From Natrinema versiforme JCM 10478 (GTDB lineage Archaea; Halobacteriota; Halobacteria; Halobacteriales; Natrialbaceae), in the NCBI RefSeq assembly GCF_000337195.1, contig NZ_AOID01000013.1, positions 91,011 through 155,010 on the forward strand: a stretch of 64,000 nt of DNA, in the 5' to 3' direction. Below are positions 34,157-44,927 of the stretch, in pieces. Both the position numbers and the translations under genes were made by a program. The notes under the pieces were generated by a model that was given only the letters and a program-made list of their open reading frames with translations, ran no database searches and was not told the DNA's origin. The stretch's first letter is position 1. Every line of letters starts with the position of its first letter.

Positions 34157-34522
34157 TCAGATCATCCCTCGCATCGTGAGTGCGACGTAGGTGCCCTGTG
34201 CGACGAGGGCGAGACTCGCGATGACCAGCACTGCCAGCACGACCTTCTTTTGGGTTCCCTCGAGGCCCTGATTGACCAGCGCGTTGTAGACGCCGTTGAC
34301 GCCGTGGAACGTGGCGGTAATCAGGAACAGGACCATCGTCAGGAAGTACCCGATATTCTCCATTCGGGCCTGCGTGCCCAAGAAGGTTATCTCGTATGCG
34401 TGATTGACGAAGTGTAGGAGGAAGAAGTGGAAGGCGAGAACGACGACGAGAAACGCCGCCGTAACCCGTTGGAGGAACCAGCCGGTTCCGCCGGGCGTGA
34501 AAGAGGAGTATCGTTCCGCCAT
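34157..34522 (-). CDS. sdhD: Succinate dehydrogenase membrane anchor subunit D
   Basis: 121 residues from ATG at 34522. Three membrane helices: WFLQRVTAAFLVVVLAFHFF, NIGYFLTMVLFLITATFHGV and KKVVLAVLVIASLALVAQGT. The R-V-T start of helix 1 and the His residues in helices 1 and 2 (FHFFLLHFVNHA, TFHGVNGVYNAL) are candidate quinone/heme contacts. Its ATG shares a base with the sdhC stop (TGATG). The longer frame to 34879 is arginine-rich shadow. Confidence 0.9.
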   Translation of the reverse strand: MAERYSSFTPGGTGWFLQRVTAAFLVVVLAFHFFLLHFVNHAYEITFLGTQARMENIGYFLTMVLFLITATFHGVNGVYNALVNQGLEGTQKKVVLAVLVIASLALVAQGTYVALTMRGMI

Positions 34523-34947
34523 CAGATCCCCACCCCCGTCAGGAAGGTCGGGACGCTCGCGACGGTGATCGCACCCGTCAGTACCAGCGAGGCGTAGAAA
34601 CTCTTGTCCTGTGCCTCGAGCCCGATGCCGAGATCGACCATCAGCAGACGGAGGCCGTTCAGGATGTGGAAGACAGCCACCGCGAGCAGGCCCACCTCGA
34701 GCAGTCGGATGAGGAACAGCCCCTCGAGCCCGCCGAGCGTCGTGGTGTAGACGTCCGTCTCGTTTGCGATTGCCGCTTCGTTCCCCGCTGCGCCGATTGA
34801 GGTGCTCAACACGGCGATGTGGGTAAACAGGTAGCCGATAAGGATCCACCCGGTGAACTTGTGGAAGATCCACGCCCACATGCCGGCCGAGAACTCCTTC
34901 CAGCGACCGAAGTCCTCGATGAGACCGCGATTGTAAGACTGACTCAT
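34522..34947 (-). CDS. sdhC: Succinate dehydrogenase cytochrome b556 subunit C
   Basis: 141 residues from ATG at 34947 ([20 protein letters not shown]). Three membrane helices include [40 protein letters not shown] and [22 protein letters not shown]-x-[ST]-G and V-F-H-x-x-N-G-x-R are the SdhC family motifs; the His of the second is the likely axial heme ligand. First gene of the operon. A TATA-like element at 34989-34996 is 42-49 bases upstream, so the leader is about 20 bases. Confidence 0.92.
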   Translation of the reverse strand: MSQSYNRGLIEDFGRWKEFSAGMWAWIFHKFTGWILIGYLFTHIAVLSTSIGAAGNEAAIANETDVYTTTLGGLEGLFLIRLLEVGLLAVAVFHILNGLRLLMVDLGIGLEAQDKSFYASLVLTGAITVASVPTFLTGVGI

Positions 34948-34988
34948 GCGCTCATGTGGACCGTTTGACCGTGAGGGTATAGAAGTTA

Positions 34989-34996
34989 CTTTTATC
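34989..34996 (-). promoter_or_regulatory. TATA-like element for the sdhCDBA operon
   Basis: CTTTTATC (minus strand GATAAAAG) is the only AT-rich block in the 160 bases upstream of sdhC. Confidence 0.4.
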
Positions 34997-35108
34997 TCTC
35001 CTGTCGCGACTTCCGTACGAGCCGATATTTTCAGAACGAAATCTGTTTCCGCCGCGGATGCCCGAATCCATTCGGGACCCGGTTGCTGACTGTTTGACGA
35101 CCGGCCGG

Positions 35109-36203
35109 TCAGTCGTTCCGGCGGAGTTCGGACCGCGAACTCTCCGTCGTCCGCTCGCGCTCCAAGGCGGTGAGCGTGTCGTCCGAGAGACCGACGAGGT
35201 GACAGAGCGGGTTCCCCGGATAGACGACCGGGTTCTCGAGGACGCCGACGATGAGTCCGGTAAAGGGGGCCTCGACGGTGACGATGTCTTCCTCTTCCTT
35301 GAACGGGTTCGTGATGGTACAGATCACTTCGCCCTTCTCGACGAGCGCACCGCGGCCACGTTTCATGTCGACGATGCCGCCGGCGTCGGCGCGGAGCCAT
35401 GTCTTCTCGTTGTCGTCGTCGATGATGGTCCGCCAGCCGGGCCAGTGGACCGACGACTCCCGGTGGAGACCGAACTCGGCCAGCACGCTCGCGACGCCGG
35501 TGAGCGCGCGGTCGATCAATCGTCGTTGGAATCGGTGGGCTTCACCCATCTCGACGGTGATCGCGGGGATTCCGGCTTCGGTTGCCTCTCGTCGGAGCGT
35601 GCCCGAGGGACCCTCCCCCGCGATGATGACGTTAGAACTGAAGGCCTTGGCGAGTCGCCCCACGTCCGAGCGCTCCATGTTGGCCCGGACGTGGAGCATG
35701 TTCGTTCGCCCGCGCGTCGACGTATGGAAGTCGACCCCGAGGTCGCAGGGCTCGATGAAGTTCGTGAAGATCCGGTGGGCCATCCGTCTGGCACTGGTCG
35801 ACCCCTCGCGGCCGGGAAACGACCGGTTCAGGTCCCGATCGTAGATCGGTAGGTACCGCTCCTGGGCGAGGAAGCCGGGGACGTTCATCACGGGCAGACA
35901 GACCAGCGTCCCGTGGAGCACGGAGTGGTCCCAGTCGTGGGCGACCTCGCGGACGACCTCGATCCCGTTGAGTTCGTCGCCGTGGGCCGCCGCCGAGAGG
36001 AAGACCGTCGGGCCCGGCAACTCGCCGTTGATTACCGTGACGGGAATCCTGACGGGGTCCCCGAGGTACGTCTCGCTGATGCCGTATCGGATGTTCGCCG
36101 ACTCGCCGGGATCGACCCGACCGCCGTTGTACGTGAAGGGTTCGGCCGTCGCGTCGGAGCCGGACTGATCGGGCGGTTCGGTCGCCGCCACGTCGTCGCT
36201 CAT
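35109..36203 (-). CDS. Succinylglutamate desuccinylase/aspartoacylase family metallohydrolase
   Basis: 364 residues from ATG at 36203. The zinc carboxypeptidase-type domain has His74 and Glu77 ([11 protein letters not shown]), the [11 protein letters not shown] substrate loop near 124, and His160 ([12 protein letters not shown]) as third ligand; [10 protein letters not shown] supplies the catalytic Glu. The C-terminal 100 residues include [20 protein letters not shown] and [20 protein letters not shown], a barrel-sandwich-like tail common in this subgroup. It should cleave an N-acyl amino-acid amide bond; substrate unknown. It diverges from the GNAT gene. Confidence 0.88.
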   Translation of the reverse strand: MSDDVAATEPPDQSGSDATAEPFTYNGGRVDPGESANIRYGISETYLGDPVRIPVTVINGELPGPTVFLSAAAHGDELNGIEVVREVAHDWDHSVLHGTLVCLPVMNVPGFLAQERYLPIYDRDLNRSFPGREGSTSARRMAHRIFTNFIEPCDLGVDFHTSTRGRTNMLHVRANMERSDVGRLAKAFSSNVIIAGEGPSGTLRREATEAGIPAITVEMGEAHRFQRRLIDRALTGVASVLAEFGLHRESSVHWPGWRTIIDDDNEKTWLRADAGGIVDMKRGRGALVEKGEVICTITNPFKEEEDIVTVEAPFTGLIVGVLENPVVYPGNPLCHLVGLSDDTLTALERERTTESSRSELRRND

Positions 36204-36357
36204 ATCAGGTTCTCCGGCGGCACCACCGTGAATCTTCTCCCTTCGATTCCGAACGGTGCCGTGTTTTACGCTCTCGAGCGGTTCCGTGCCACTTTTTTCG
36301 GCGACATCGCGTTTCGCTCGAACACCACTGATCAGTCGCTGGGACTGTGGGCATACG

Positions 36358-36365
36358 TTTTGTAT
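36358..36365 (+). promoter_or_regulatory. TATA element for the GNAT gene
   Basis: TTTTGTAT is centred about 26 bases before the ATG at 36387, giving a leaderless transcript. Confidence 0.45.
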
Positions 36366-36386
36366 CTGGCCGTGGTACGACACAGC

Positions 36387-37139
36387 ATGGAGATTCGTGA
36401 GGCTACCAGTTCGGACACCGATGCGATTCGCTCGATCGCCCGCGACTCGCTCAGCTCCACGTATACGACGTTCCTCGCGGAGGAGACCATCGACGCCGCG
36501 ATCGAGCAGTGGTACGGCGACTCGCTCACCGAGGAACTCGAAGACGACCGCGCGCTTTTCTTGGTTGTCGAACGCGACGGGGAGGTCGCCGGCTTCTCCC
36601 AGAGCGAGGTGGTCGGCCAGCAGTCGAAGACCGGACACCTCCTCTGGTTGCACATCCACCCGGACCACCGCGGCGACGCGACGGGCGTGCGACTGCTCGT
36701 CCGCACCCGGGAAGCGTTACTCAAGCAGGGGGCCGACGCCGTTCGGTGTTTCGTCCTCGCGGACAACGAGGGCGGCAACGAGTTCTACCGCGCCCACGGC
36801 TTCGAACGGGCCGGCCAGCGCGAGGTCGAGATCGGTTCGGAGACGTTCACCGAGAACGTCTACGTCGAATCCGGCCTCGAGGGCGACGACGAGTGGGGTG
36901 CGATCGACGAGGTGTCGGTCGACGGGGAGACGGTCTACGTGAGCTACGGCGAGGCCGCCCGCGGCACGCGGTCGCCGTTTTACACGGCCTACAAGAGCGC
37001 CGACCGACACGATCGGTACGCGTGGTTCTGCGGGAACTGCGACTCGATCGACAACGCGATGGACGCGATGGGGCGGATCGAATGCAACAGCTGTGGTAAC
37101 CGACGGAAAGCGACCCGGTGGGACGCCTCGTACCTGTAG
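36387..37139 (+). CDS. GNAT N-acetyltransferase fused to a zinc ribbon
   Basis: 250 residues from ATG at 36387. The GNAT domain (1-165) has MEIREATSSDTDAIRSIARD, the acetyl-CoA strand LLWLHIHPDHRGDATGVRLL (a form of the R/Q-x-x-G-x-G/A loop) and DNEGGNEFYRAHGFERAGQR. After a spacer, residues about 170-250 form a second domain with FCGNCDSIDNAMDAMGRIEC and NSCGNRRKATRWDASYL: C-x2-C and C-x2-C, a zinc ribbon. Small stand-alone haloarchaeal zinc proteins of this kind exist (DUF5816-like, from memory). The ribbon may present the target protein or nucleic acid. Substrate unknown. Confidence 0.85.
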   Translation: MEIREATSSDTDAIRSIARDSLSSTYTTFLAEETIDAAIEQWYGDSLTEELEDDRALFLVVERDGEVAGFSQSEVVGQQSKTGHLLWLHIHPDHRGDATGVRLLVRTREALLKQGADAVRCFVLADNEGGNEFYRAHGFERAGQREVEIGSETFTENVYVESGLEGDDEWGAIDEVSVDGETVYVSYGEAARGTRSPFYTAYKSADRHDRYAWFCGNCDSIDNAMDAMGRIECNSCGNRRKATRWDASYL

Positions 37140-37638
37140 GTTCCTGTCGAAGAGTGATCGCGGTTCGAGCCGTCACACACTCGCTCTGTCTTGCTCTTCC
37201 TCGTTCTTCCTCGCTCTTTTTCTCTCACTCTCTCTCGAGGCGGTCGCTTCCGTTGCGAGACCGCGATGGGCCTCTCGTTCTCGCCCGTTTGTCTGTGAGC
37301 CACGGAGAGTCAGTTCGAAGCTAGTATCTGCTCAACCGCTATCTCATCTTTCCTCAGTAGTCACTCGAGCCGGAGTGACACGCTCGGTTACCTGTACGGC
37401 CGAATTTCGACCGTTTGAGTCGCATTACAGTCCGGTTCGTGCCCGTTCCCGTCGAACTGCCGAACTATCGGCCTCGTCGGAATCTGGTGACTATTTTCGC
37501 ACTATCGCCGCTGTTGCCGTCGGTTTCGGACTGTTGCCCCCGCATTACAATTGATCGATCCCTCGAGTCACTGAGTACGTTGGTCGCTATCCGCTTCGCG
37601 TCGGACCGCCGCGAGTGTCCCGTCGGCCTCCATCTACT
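37140..37638. other. Long intergenic region with a polypyrimidine tract
   Basis: About 500 bases without a convincing gene; the open frames here are serine/arginine-rich and lack acidic bias. From about 37177 to 37243 the plus strand is almost pure C/T with scattered G (runs such as CTCGTTCTTCCTCGCTCTTT), an unusual strand asymmetry. GCATTACAATTGATCG (about 37541) is a possible AT-rich promoter patch for the flippase gene. Confidence 0.5.
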
Positions 37639-39108
37639 ATGAACAGGGAAAACCACATCGTCAGCGGCTTCAAGGCAACGCTCGTCGCGCGCGCGGTCTA
37701 TATGGGATCGAGCGCGCTGCTAATGTTCGTCCTGTCGCGGTACCTGCTCGAGCCGGACGGGTACGGTGCGCTGTACTGGGCGATCGGGGTGTTGACCATC
37801 GTCCAACTGTTCGCGGATCTCGGACTCAGCAAGTCCGTCGCCCGGTACATCTCGGAGTACCGCGAGTCGGATCCCGGGCAGATTCCCCACCTCATCGAGA
37901 CGGTGATCACGGCCAAGATCGTCCTGCTCACGGTCGTCGGCTACGTCCTGTTGGTCTTTCACGAGCAGATCGCGATCGCGCTCGGCGATCCGGGCGCGGC
38001 CCCGTTTCTCGCCGCGGGCGTGCTCTATCTCGTCGTCTTCTCCGGAAGCACCTTTTCGCAGGTCGCGCTACAGGGCTTCAATCACCTCGGCTACAGCGCG
38101 ATCGTTCAGGCGGTCAGCGGTGCCGGTCGGTTCCTCTTTGCCGTCGCCTTCGTCCTCACGGGACTCGGTGCGCTCGGTGCCCTCTTCGGCTACATCGTCG
38201 GCTACGCCATCGCGGCCGCCGTCGGATTGGCGCTACTTTACCACGGCTTCTACGCCCGGTACGACACGGCCGAAGAGTACGAGGACGGCCTCGCGCGCCG
38301 ACTGATCGAGTACAGCATCCCGCTGACGGCGACCCGGAGCGCGAACGTCATTGACAAGCAGATCGACATCGTGCTGGTCGGCGTCTTCCTCAACCCAGCC
38401 GCGGTCGCGTTCTACACCCTCGCAAAGCAGATCACGGACTTCGTCCTCGCGCCGGCGGAGTCGCTCGGCTTTACCATCTCGCCGAACTTCGGCGAGCAGA
38501 AAGCCGCCGGCCAACTCGAGGAGGCCAGACGGATCTACGAGACCTCGCTGACGAACATCCTGTTGCTCTACATTCCGGCGGCGGTCGGCCTCGCGATCGT
38601 CGCGGAGCCGTTCCTGACGATGGTGATCGGGAACGAGTACGCGGGTGCGGTCCCCGTCCTGCAGGTGCTGGCTGGATTCGTCGTGTTGCAGGCGATTACG
38701 AACCTGACCAGCGACAGTCTGGATTACCTCGGCCGCGCCCGATCACGCGCCATCGCGAAGGGCGGGACGGCCGTCGCCAACCTCGGGCTGAACGTCCTGC
38801 TGATCCCGACGATCGGGGTCGTCGGTGCCGCGCTCGCGACGGTCGCGACCCACTCGGTGTACGTCGCGGTGAACCTCTACATCGTCCACACCGAACTCGG
38901 ACTGAACGTCACACGGATCGCCCGCACGACCGGCCTCATCTGCGTGATCACGGGCGTGATGGCCGTCTCCGTGTTGCTCGTGACCCCGCTGGTCTCGAGT
39001 CTGGTCATGCTGTTCGGGGCGATTGCCGTCGGAGCGATCACGTGGGGGGTGCTCGCGGTGATGAGCGGGCTGGTCGACCCCGGGCAAGTGCGATCGGTTA
39101 TCGGCTGA
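37639..39108 (+). CDS. Flippase (polysaccharide biosynthesis/MATE-like transporter)
   Basis: 489 residues from ATG at 37639 (MNRENHIVSGFKATLVARAV). About 14 hydrophobic helices in the MVF/Wzx arrangement. Characteristic parts: LSRYLLEPDGYGALYWAIGV in helix 2 (the L-x-P-x-x-Y/F-G signature), DLGLSKSVARYISEYRESDP, and in the second half FLNPAAVAFYTLAKQITDFV with GFTISPNFGEQKAAGQLEEA. Family members flip lipid-linked oligosaccharides or other amphiphiles across the membrane. In haloarchaea AglR-like flippases serve N-glycosylation, but no glycosyltransferases lie nearby, so the cargo is undetermined. Confidence 0.88.
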   Translation: MNRENHIVSGFKATLVARAVYMGSSALLMFVLSRYLLEPDGYGALYWAIGVLTIVQLFADLGLSKSVARYISEYRESDPGQIPHLIETVITAKIVLLTVVGYVLLVFHEQIAIALGDPGAAPFLAAGVLYLVVFSGSTFSQVALQGFNHLGYSAIVQAVSGAGRFLFAVAFVLTGLGALGALFGYIVGYAIAAAVGLALLYHGFYARYDTAEEYEDGLARRLIEYSIPLTATRSANVIDKQIDIVLVGVFLNPAAVAFYTLAKQITDFVLAPAESLGFTISPNFGEQKAAGQLEEARRIYETSLTNILLLYIPAAVGLAIVAEPFLTMVIGNEYAGAVPVLQVLAGFVVLQAITNLTSDSLDYLGRARSRAIAKGGTAVANLGLNVLLIPTIGVVGAALATVATHSVYVAVNLYIVHTELGLNVTRIARTTGLICVITGVMAVSVLLVTPLVSSLVMLFGAIAVGAITWGVLAVMSGLVDPGQVRSVIG

Positions 39109-39162
39109 GATCGTCGCCCCTGCCGGCGATCCATTGGTCCGATCTGACTGAATGAACTGCCA

Positions 39163-39170
39163 ATACTTAT
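39163..39170 (+). promoter_or_regulatory. TATA element for the RimK-like fusion gene
   Basis: ATACTTAT is centred 28 bases before the ATG at 39195 and predicts a leaderless mRNA. Confidence 0.5.
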
Positions 39171-39194
39171 CCGACGGGTCGGCGTCTACTTCGT

Positions 39195-40541
39195 ATGGCT
39201 GTTGCCGATCCCGTCACTGTCGGGGTATTGAGTCTTCATACGAGCAAGGAAACGAAAGCAATTCTCAACGCGGTCGAGGATCTCGGCCACGACAGCGAGT
39301 GGCTTCGTGCCGAGAACACGTCGATCAGCGTCCGCGACGGCAGCCCCGTTCTCGAGCCGGATGTCGACGTGATCGCGAACCGAATGCTGCTGTCGAACAC
39401 CGAACAGCCCGCCGAGGAACTCGGGCTTGCAAATACGTTCGCCCAACTGGTACCGACACTCAACGAGCCGAATTCGGTGTTGACCGCCATCCACAAGCTC
39501 TCGACGGCGGCCGCGCTGGCGTCGAACGATGTGCGAACGCCCGACGTGACGCTCGCACTCAGCGGCGATAAGTTAAACGCCGCACGGGACCGCTACGGCG
39601 AGGAGGCCGTCTACAAGACCGCGATCGGGACCCACGGCGGCGGCACGTGGAAGGTCGGCCCCGACGACCCGATCAACGCGAAGGTGGGCAACCGGTACGC
39701 TTTCCTGCAGGAACTGGTCGATCAGGAGGACGTCCGTCACCGAGACCTGCGTGTCTACGTCGTCGGCGGCGAGGTCGTCGCCGCGATGTACCGCTACGCG
39801 CCGGACAACGACTGGCGGACCAACGTCGCGCTGGGCGGCTCCGTCGAGGACGCAACCGACGACCTCCCCGAGGAAGCCCGCGAGATGGCCCAGCGCGCGG
39901 CCGATATCATCGACCTCGACTACGCCGGCGTCGACCTCGTCGAGGGCGACGAGGGTTGGTTCGTCCTCGAGGTCAACCCGACGGCGGGGTTCAAGGGGCT
40001 CTACGAGGCGACCCAGATGAGCCCGGCACCCTACATCGCGAAACTGGCGATCGAGCGCGCTGGCGGCGAGGTCGACGACGACCGCGTCCGCGAAATCTCG
40101 AACGTTCTCGACGACTCTCGGCCGGCCGCCCAGCCGCCGGAGGCGATCACGGCGGACACGGAACCCGCGATCATCGGGTACACCGAAGAGGTCGTCCTCT
40201 CCGGGACGAGCGGCTCGAAGTCCGTCCTCGCGAAGTCCGACACCGGCGCGACGCGGACGAGCATCGATACCGGCCTCGCCGCGGACATCGGTGCCGGGCC
40301 GATCAAGTCCATTACCCGCATCCGATCGGGGAGCAGTAAGCAGTCCAAGAGCCGCCCCGTCGTCGATGTCGTCGTCGGCGTCGGCGGCAACCAACACACC
40401 GTCACCGCCAGCGTCGAGGATCGCAGTCACATGGACTACCCGGTCCTGCTCGGCCGTGACATCCTCGAGAACTATCAGGTCGATGTGAGCCGACGGATCG
40501 ACAGCGACGCCGCCGATACGCCCGAAGAGGAAGAGGAGTAG
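39195..40541 (+). CDS. RimK-type ATP-grasp ligase fused to a RimB/ATP-dependent zinc protease-like retropepsin domain
   Basis: 448 residues. Residues 1-95 are the preATP-grasp part (GVLSLHTSKETKAILNAVED). The ATP-grasp core (about 95-290) has VYKTAIGTHGGGTWKV, the nucleotide Lys/Gly loop, FLQELVDQEDVRHRDLRVYV, and Mg ligands in FVLEVNPTAGFKG. From about 325 a second domain begins: IIGYTEEVVLSGTSGSKSVL, AKSDTGATRTSIDTG with the aspartyl-protease-like Asp349, and DYPVLLGRDILENYQVDV. This C-domain is the putative zinc protease/RimB family (PF05618-like), normally a separate neighbour of rimK. Ligase and protein-modifying functions are therefore physically linked. Substrates are unknown. Confidence 0.88.
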   Translation: MAVADPVTVGVLSLHTSKETKAILNAVEDLGHDSEWLRAENTSISVRDGSPVLEPDVDVIANRMLLSNTEQPAEELGLANTFAQLVPTLNEPNSVLTAIHKLSTAAALASNDVRTPDVTLALSGDKLNAARDRYGEEAVYKTAIGTHGGGTWKVGPDDPINAKVGNRYAFLQELVDQEDVRHRDLRVYVVGGEVVAAMYRYAPDNDWRTNVALGGSVEDATDDLPEEAREMAQRAADIIDLDYAGVDLVEGDEGWFVLEVNPTAGFKGLYEATQMSPAPYIAKLAIERAGGEVDDDRVREISNVLDDSRPAAQPPEAITADTEPAIIGYTEEVVLSGTSGSKSVLAKSDTGATRTSIDTGLAADIGAGPIKSITRIRSGSSKQSKSRPVVDVVVGVGGNQHTVTASVEDRSHMDYPVLLGRDILENYQVDVSRRIDSDAADTPEEEEE

Positions 40542-40606
40542 TCGATCGAGCGGTCGACGGAGAGCGCGACGCCGTAATCTGTCAGCCGCCGTCGCCACTT
40601 CCGGTT

Positions 40607-40615
40607 ACTTTATTG
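40607..40615 (+). promoter_or_regulatory. TATA element for the PRC-barrel gene
   Basis: ACTTTATTG is about 30 bases before ATG 40641 and only 18 before ATG 40629, so it favours the later start. Confidence 0.5.
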
Positions 40616-40640
40616 ATCTGTTTTCCGAATGGTGACTCGC

Positions 40641-40898
40641 ATGACAACGGTCCTCGCTTCCACCCTCTCCGAGACGCCGGTACTGGGCTCCGACGGGACG
40701 GAGATCGGCACGGTTTACAACCTGACGATGAACGTCGAGACCGGCAGGCTCGAGCGGATACTCGTTACCCCGGCGAACGACGATATTCGCGGGTTCAGCA
40801 GGAACGACGACGGCAAGCTCATCGTTCCGGCCAGCCGCATGAGCGATCTCGACGATTACCTGATCGTCGATCTGACGGACCGCGAATCGGACGGGTAG
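40641..40898 (+). CDS. PRC-barrel domain protein
   Basis: 85 residues from ATG at 40641 (MTTVLASTLSETPVLGSDGT); an in-frame ATG at 40629 adds four residues. The single domain reads VLGSDGTEIGTVYNLTMNVE, then TGRLERILVTPAND and LIVPASRMSDLDDYLIVDLT: the G-x-x-[IV]-G-x-V and [IL]-[IV]-P-x-x-x-[IV] pattern of PRC barrels. Small PRC proteins are abundant in haloarchaea; some associate with CdpB-type cell division factors or RNA processing, but nothing here assigns a role. Confidence 0.87.
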   Translation: MTTVLASTLSETPVLGSDGTEIGTVYNLTMNVETGRLERILVTPANDDIRGFSRNDDGKLIVPASRMSDLDDYLIVDLTDRESDG

Positions 40899-40992
40899 TC
40901 GACCGGCACGGCCGGCCGCCCCGTCTTCGATCGATGGCGACCGCTCGCTCCGAGACTCGAGGTCGAAGAGCGGTCAGTCGACAGTTTCGATG

Positions 40993-43291
<2,299 letters not shown>

Positions 43292-43362
43292 GCCACTGAG
43301 CGGTCGCGACGGCACTGACCCACCGCCGGCTGGAAACTGCGTTCGCTGGGGCCGACCGTCGC

Positions 43363-43387
43363 CCGGTCGGAGCGCTCGACCGGTTTT
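43363..43387 (+). terminator. Hairpin plus T-run between katG and the convergent pentad-repeat gene
   Basis: CCGGTCG (43363-43369) pairs with CGACCGG (43377-43383) over AGCGCT-type loop bases and is followed by TTTT (43384-43387). It lies five bases from the end of the convergent gene. Confidence 0.5.
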
Positions 43388-43391
43388 CGCG

Positions 43392-44693
43392 TTACTCGCT
43401 GCGGATGACGACTTCGTCGTCCGTGATTTCGGTTATCTGTGATGACTCGACCGGGTAGTCGTCGTCACCGTGGCTGCCCCAGTCCAGTCGTGCCTTGAGC
43501 CGATCCGTCAGTCCGGGCTCCGGATCGACGTACGCGGTCTGGTCCTCGACTTCGGCGACCATGCCGATCTGTTGTCCGGACTCGTCGAGGACGGCTTTCC
43601 CCTGATCGTCCCGCGAGAGTTCGACCGCCGATGCGTCCATCGGCGTGTCCATCGCCTCGTCCGTCGTTCCTGTGCCGGCCTCGGTGGCGGTACTCGCCGT
43701 CGCTTCGCCGCCCATGGTACCGCCGGCCTCGGTCTCCATTCCAGCGGTTTCCGCGGCTCCGTACTCTTCGACGTCGATGATATCGCCTTCGAGCATGTCG
43801 CTGCGAACCACTTCGGACTCGATCAGTTCGGACTCCTCGAGGACGTAGGTCAGCAGCAGTTGCTCGTCCAGCTCTTCCTCGATCAGCCGCCGCTCGATGA
43901 GTTCGCTCTGGACGGTAGCGCCCTCGGTGCGCTGGCTCTGGATGACCTCTCGCTCGATCACCTCGTCGGTCGTCACGCTCGAGCGGACGACGTCGCTATC
44001 GAGGATCGATCGCTGGACGCTCTCGAGTTCGATGTTCGTCTCGACGACGTCGCTTTCCATCTCCTGATCTTGCTCGATATCGATGTCGACGACCTCGCTC
44101 TCGACAACGTAACGTTCGACCTCTTCGATGGTGTCGAGGCGGGTCTGGTCGACGGTCACCTCGATCATGTCGTCGGAGATGAACTCGGTCTCGACGATCT
44201 CGCGCTCGACGATCTCGGAGTCGACGATCTCGCGTTCGACCAGGTCCGTGTCGACGACCTCGCTCTCGATGGTGTCCGTCTCCACGACCTCCGTCTCGAC
44301 GACCTGCGTCTCGACGATCTCCGTCGTCACCGTTTCACCTTCCTTGAGCGACTCCTCGAGTTCGTCCCGGCCGAGGTCGGCCCGCTCGAAGGCCTGCTCG
44401 CGCTCGACGACCTCGAAGAAGCCCAGCCCCTCGCCGGTCGGCTCCTCCTCGTGGTAGACGAAGACGAGGTCCTCGTCGTCGAACCGCTCTTCGAACTCGT
44501 CCCAGGAGTACTCCTCGTGGCTCTCGCCCAAATCGTCTCGACGGGTGAACGAGTGGCCGTGATCCTCGCTGTCCTGGATTCGGACCGGGACGGCGTCGCG
44601 GGCCTCCGCCCACTCCCTGATGCGTTCGGTGTCGGTGGTCATTCGCCGCTGGTTGGGTGTGTCCGGATCGGTCGGTGGTGTCTCGTTTGCCAT
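43392..44693 (-). CDS. Pentad-repeat protein with N-terminal WAE/SWDEF domain and C-terminal PRC barrel
   Basis: About 433 residues from ATG at 44693; an internal ATG at 44642 is also plausible. N-domain (about 18-95): RIREWAEARDAVPVRIQD and YSWDEFEERFDDEDLVFVYH, like a small bacterial family of R-W-A-E...S-W-D-E-F...F-x-Y proteins. Then about 220 residues of 5-residue repeats [TSR]-[EQD]-x-[VI]-[ED]: TEIVE TQVVE TEVVE TDTIE, eleven in strict register at 44166-44333, looser afterwards. A Gly/Ala/Thr linker leads to a PRC barrel (VELSRDDQGKAVLDESGQQI, YPVESSQITEITDDEVVIRS). No catalytic motif seen. Function unknown; possibly structural or stress-related. Confidence 0.8.
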   Translation of the reverse strand: MANETPPTDPDTPNQRRMTTDTERIREWAEARDAVPVRIQDSEDHGHSFTRRDDLGESHEEYSWDEFEERFDDEDLVFVYHEEEPTGEGLGFFEVVEREQAFERADLGRDELEESLKEGETVTTEIVETQVVETEVVETDTIESEVVDTDLVEREIVDSEIVEREIVETEFISDDMIEVTVDQTRLDTIEEVERYVVESEVVDIDIEQDQEMESDVVETNIELESVQRSILDSDVVRSSVTTDEVIEREVIQSQRTEGATVQSELIERRLIEEELDEQLLLTYVLEESELIESEVVRSDMLEGDIIDVEEYGAAETAGMETEAGGTMGGEATASTATEAGTGTTDEAMDTPMDASAVELSRDDQGKAVLDESGQQIGMVAEVEDQTAYVDPEPGLTDRLKARLDWGSHGDDDYPVESSQITEITDDEVVIRSE

Positions 44694-44927
44694 CTCACTA
44701 GGCCTCCCGACCGACCAGTACTTGAGTCGGGCGGGCCATCCCGTCGGCTCAATAGCTCGTTTCTCGAGCCCCCGTTTCCGGCCTGCATACTCGGGTGTGT
44801 AATAGCGAATTAGCGAACGTGTCCGGCAGTTCCGCACCCGGCTTTCGGTCTCCAATACCGGATTACCCCACACGCGATAGTCGCGTGGAACCGGAACCGC
44901 CAGTTAATCGCGGTCTCGCAGGGTGAG

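Noticed and set aside
35913..36386. Extended N-terminus of the GNAT protein
   Set aside because: It runs antisense through the hydrolase start; a TATA at 36358-36365 supports the ATG at 36387.
44166..44333. Regular short DNA repeats resembling a CRISPR array
   Set aside because: Period is 15 bases, in frame with the pentad protein, with no spacers and no cas genes.
43470..44813. Plus-strand frame with LDDLALDDL-type repeats
   Set aside because: It is the reverse complement of the pentad-repeat coding DNA and has no independent start or promoter.
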